Assembly: GCA_028693775.1 (NCBI GenBank)
Contig: JAQUUS010000075.1
Span: 1-7,450 of the forward strand
Source: Alphaproteobacteria bacterium
GTDB taxonomy: Bacteria; Pseudomonadota; Alphaproteobacteria; UBA9219
DNA length: 7,450 bases
Reading direction: 5' to 3'
Shown here: in pieces, positions 5,111 through 7,450 of the stretch
Numbering within the stretch: the stretch's first letter is position 1
Layout of the letters: each line of letters opens with the position of its first letter
Made by a program: the position numbers and the translations under genes
Notes under the pieces: model-generated
Database searches by the model: none
What the model was told of the DNA's origin: nothing
What the model saw: only the letters and a program-made list of their open reading frames with translations

Positions 5111-6136
5111 TCAGGTTTGTGGTTTTGCGCTTTTCAGTTTGTTCAGACACTCTTTCATCTTCGCTGTTTTTTCGGCAAAAACCGCTTCGCTGCTTAGATA
5201 TGTCGGGCCGGATGCTATTTCTTTCAAGGCCTTGGCGGCGGCTTCGGTATATTTGGCTTCGGGGTCTATATGGAAAAACCCGAGCGCACGTTCATAAGGT
5301 TTCAGGCATGCCGAGAAAATTTTATTCAAAAGATTGACAAGCCTGAGCGGAAAGGCGGAGTGTTTCTGGCTGTTGAAGCGTTTGTAAAAAGCGACGGCGT
5401 CTTCGGCGGAGCCGTTGTTTATAAACAGGCGTTTATGGGTGAAGCTCATAAGGAAGTTCGCCATTCTTGCGCGCCGGGAACTCGGCGGCAATAGACGCGG
5501 AACATAGGGGACGCCCATGGAGAGCGTCCAGTCCAGCCATTTGAACGTATTTGAGTTTGGCGTTGCGACAAGGGGAATCCACGGCACTCTTAATGTGTCC
5601 GCGACAATTGCGGCGTGCATCGCGTCTGCCAGCACAAGCCGCGCGCTTCGGATGCGTTGCGCCAGTTTTGTGCTGTCGGCCGTCGGATCCAGATACTCTA
5701 TGCCCGCTTTGTCGCAGGCTTTTTTCCACAATCCTTTTTCCAGCGCCGTCAAGTGAGGCATGAACACGACGCCTTTGCGCTCCTCTTTGGATATAGGGGC
5801 GTATTCTGGCAGGAAGGAGAGAAAGAAGGCTCCGTCCGTTATGGCCTTGTCTTGTGGAAGGCCCAATATTTCGGCAGACAAGGGACCTCTTACGCACAGG
5901 ATGTTCCAATTGTCGGAGCCGAACCCTTGCGGCTTGGGGCCGTAGCCGACGCCGCTTCCAAGCACGATCCATTGACAATCTTGTGGCATGTTGATCGATA
6001 TGATCGTGCCTATGACGGAAACCTGCATGGATGGGTCGCCGTCAAAAAAATCCGGAATCAGTTTTTCCCACAGCCAGCCGTTCAGGGCGTCGCCGAAGTT
6101 TTCAAACCGGGGATCGACGTAATAATAAAGCTTCAT
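5111..6136 (-). CDS. ExoV-like polysaccharide pyruvyl transferase
   Basis: Predicted cytoplasmic enzyme transferring pyruvate from phosphoenolpyruvate to a sugar of a lipid-linked exopolysaccharide repeat unit, giving an acidic pyruvate ketal, as known for ExoV (succinoglycan) and GumL (xanthan). The protein has 341 residues, close to the usual length. Visible features are the N-terminal MKLYYY strand followed by NFGD at residues 13-16, a glycine-rich GSGVGYG at 60-66, CVRGP at 81-85, and D-A-M-H-A-A-I-V-A-D at 171-180, the C-terminal-lobe signature of the family. There is no signal peptide or membrane segment. The last 40 residues or so are lysine- and alanine-rich and probably helical. It starts 9 bp after the flippase stop, so the two are almost certainly cotranscribed. 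The family assignment is strong; the sugar acceptor, the stereochemistry and whether the polymer is succinoglycan-like cannot be told from the sequence. Confidence 0.88.
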   Translation of the reverse strand: MKLYYYVDPRFENFGDALNGWLWEKLIPDFFDGDPSMQVSVIGTIISINMPQDCQWIVLGSGVGYGPKPQGFGSDNWNILCVRGPLSAEILGLPQDKAITDGAFFLSFLPEYAPISKEERKGVVFMPHLTALEKGLWKKACDKAGIEYLDPTADSTKLAQRIRSARLVLADAMHAAIVADTLRVPWIPLVATPNSNTFKWLDWTLSMGVPYVPRLLPPSSRRARMANFLMSFTHKRLFINNGSAEDAVAFYKRFNSQKHSAFPLRLVNLLNKIFSACLKPYERALGFFHIDPEAKYTEAAAKALKEIASGPTYLSSEAVFAEKTAKMKECLNKLKSAKPQT

Positions 6137-6142
6137 TGCGCG

Positions 6143-6147
6143 TTCCT
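6143..6147 (-). promoter_or_regulatory. Ribosome binding site overlapping the flippase stop codon
   Basis: AGGAA lies 6 nt before the ATG at 6136 and shares bases with the TAG stop of the upstream flippase gene. The ribosome finishing the flippase thus covers the start site of the pyruvyl transferase, which suggests translational coupling and supports this ATG as the true start. Confidence 0.6.
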
Positions 6148-7450
6148 ATGTGTTCGCTTCTTTTTCCAATTGGGACAGTTCTTCCGCGATGGCTTTTTTC
6201 GGCATTTTCCTTTTAAAGATTTCTCGTTTGAAGAAATTGGCCGCCATCATGATTTTTTTATACATAAGCAACAGTCCTGCAAGGCCGTAGGCGCCCGCGC
6301 CGACAAAAAGCGTGCCGAAAAGCTTTGCCCAGGCGTTGTCAGAAAGATATCCGCGGTGGATGAATAGCCGCATTGCCCCATAAGCGGCAATTGCAGACAG
6401 GCAGATCGGCCATAGCCCACGGATGTTTCCCCACAAGTTGATCTTGAAACGCCGCTTCAGGAAGTTCAGATAGAACGGCTGGAAAGCGGCTCCTAATAGC
6501 GCCATGAATATGCCGTATAGAATAAGGCCATTCGGATAGGGGAGGACAAACAGGAGCGCCAATCCGATGATCGTAGAGACAATTTTGATTTTCAGAAAGA
6601 TATTCAGCTGATTGTGCGCGCGAAACAATTGCCGGATGATGATGCCCGACGGCCAGCAGATGGACGCCAGAAAATATATTTGCAGCAGCCCGATGGAAGA
6701 CACCCATTTGTCTTTGAAGAAGAGCGGTATGTATATTTCCGCCGTCGCGCAAGCCATGGCTATTGCGGGAAATAACAACAGGCAGCTTATGAACAGGGCT
6801 TTTCCGGCTATGGACTGTTGCTCTTTGATATTGTCTTTGATCTGGGCAAAGGCCGGATAGAGGACGGATAGCGGGGGGGCGATTGTGGTGCTCAGAAGCG
6901 CCGACTGGATCCGGAGGACGAAGGCGTAGATGCCCAACACCGTCGGGCCCAAAACGCGGCTTATGAAAAATCTCGGTATCTCTCCGTCGCAAAAGGACAC
7001 TATGTTGAATGCAAGCATCTTTAGCCCGGGGATGATGGCTTTTCTCGCGGCCGAAAACGAAAAAACAAGATGCGGATGCCAGTGAGCGCTCGACCAGACC
7101 ACCATGTTGATGACAATGTATTGTGTGATTTGCTGCCAGATGAGCGCGTATGTTCCATAGTCATGTATGGCCATCACTATTCCGACAATTCCCCCGATAA
7201 TCGCCGCGGCGAGCGTTCGTATCGTATAAATCTTGAAGTCGAGATTCTTCAGGATCAACATATTGGGTACGACTGACAGCGAAAGCAGGGTCGGCAGCAC
7301 CGAAAACTGGTACAGGAGGTCGACCAATCTTGGCTGGTTCATGTAGGCGGCCAGCGGGTGGCTTGTCAGGACGCAAAAACAGCTAAGGCTCAGACCGGCT
7401 ACAAGCGTTGACCAGAAGAGGCTGGATAGTGTCAATTCCTCTTTCATTTG
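6146..7450 (-). CDS. Wzx/ExoT-type polysaccharide flippase (MOP superfamily), 5'-partial
   Basis: Inner-membrane exporter predicted to flip undecaprenyl-linked oligosaccharide repeat units from the cytoplasmic to the periplasmic face during exopolysaccharide or capsule synthesis. The visible 433 residues after the first in-window Met are strongly hydrophobic, with about ten membrane segments (for example residues 10-30, 80-95, 215-235, 253-270, 288-303, 306-323, 375-397), followed by a basic cytoplasmic tail of about 35 residues. The motif around residues 155-180 (D..I..F.I.RVLG...LGIYAF..RI) is the usual MOP flippase pattern at the start of the second half-bundle. The first in-window Met is not the true start: the residues after it align by eye to about residue 65-70 of full-length WzxC/ExoT proteins, and the frame is still open at 7450 with a CAA codon before the ATG. 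About two membrane segments therefore lie outside the window. Family assignment is firm; substrate is unknown. Confidence 0.88.
   Translation of the reverse strand, partial: QMKEELTLSSLFWSTLVAGLSLSCFCVLTSHPLAAYMNQPRLVDLLYQFSVLPTLLSLSVVPNMLILKNLDFKIYTIRTLAAAIIGGIVGIVMAIHDYGTYALIWQQITQYIVINMVVWSSAHWHPHLVFSFSAARKAIIPGLKMLAFNIVSFCDGEIPRFFISRVLGPTVLGIYAFVLRIQSALLSTTIAPPLSVLYPAFAQIKDNIKEQQSIAGKALFISCLLLFPAIAMACATAEIYIPLFFKDKWVSSIGLLQIYFLASICWPSGIIIRQLFRAHNQLNIFLKIKIVSTIIGLALLFVLPYPNGLILYGIFMALLGAAFQPFYLNFLKRRFKINLWGNIRGLWPICLSAIAAYGAMRLFIHRGYLSDNAWAKLFGTLFVGAGAYGLAGLLLMYKKIMMAANFFKREIFKRKMPKKAIAEELSQLEKEANT

Noticed and set aside
5433..5978. 181-residue minus-strand open frame
   Set aside because: Lies wholly inside the pyruvyl transferase gene in another frame; arginine-rich composition and no motif.
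5615..6367. 250-residue plus-strand open frame
   Set aside because: It is antisense to the pyruvyl transferase and the end of the flippase gene, both strongly supported. Its product is rich in F, Q and H stretches typical of a shadow frame and shows no domain.
1..7450. tRNA, rRNA, CRISPR array, insertion sequence, integrase or attachment site
   Set aside because: Looked for by eye on both strands; no cloverleaf, regularly spaced repeat, terminal inverted repeat or recombinase motif was found.

Overview
All recognisable genes in this window lie on the minus strand, so transcription runs from high to low coordinates. Coding density is high, junctions are tight, and base composition is roughly balanced by eye. 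Several proteins resemble alphaproteobacterial families: an ExoV-type pyruvyl transferase, and a tail-fibre C-terminus of a type I associate with prophages of Rhizobiales and Rhodospirillales. I infer an alphaproteobacterium; genus and habitat cannot be read from this sequence.

Right part (7450 to about 2275): the downstream end of an exopolysaccharide or capsule locus. It opens inside a Wzx/ExoT-type polysaccharide flippase whose N-terminus is outside the window. Nine bases later comes an ExoV-like polysaccharide pyruvyl transferase. After a 109-bp gap holding a run of ten G and a candidate promoter, there is a secreted 908-residue glycoside hydrolase family 5 protein, most like subfamily GH5_5 (endo-beta-1,4-glucanase type). 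A coherent reading is that a lipid-linked repeat unit is decorated with a pyruvate ketal, flipped across the inner membrane, and the polymer or its surroundings trimmed by the exported glycanase.

Middle (2274 to 1983): 292 bp without a convincing gene, holding a candidate promoter, a 7-bp tandem repeat and a small perfect hairpin upstream of the next operon.

Left part (1982 to 1): a compact phage-type tail-appendage cassette. It has a 121-residue beta-rich protein, a 411-residue tail fibre/spike-like protein with two predicted carbohydrate-binding-like beta modules, and a 93-residue protein of unknown role. Their junctions are 1 bp apart and then an ATGA overlap. A further reading frame may start at the very left edge. 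No capsid, integrase, lysis or portal gene is visible.

The most interesting points are the GH5 enzyme, whose catalytic barrel appears interrupted by a roughly 100-residue beta domain of the kind seen in phage tail proteins and whose C-terminal half is built from phage/adhesin-like modules, and the direct adjacency of this glycanase to a phage tail cassette on the same strand. No tRNA, rRNA, CRISPR array, insertion sequence or attachment site was recognised.
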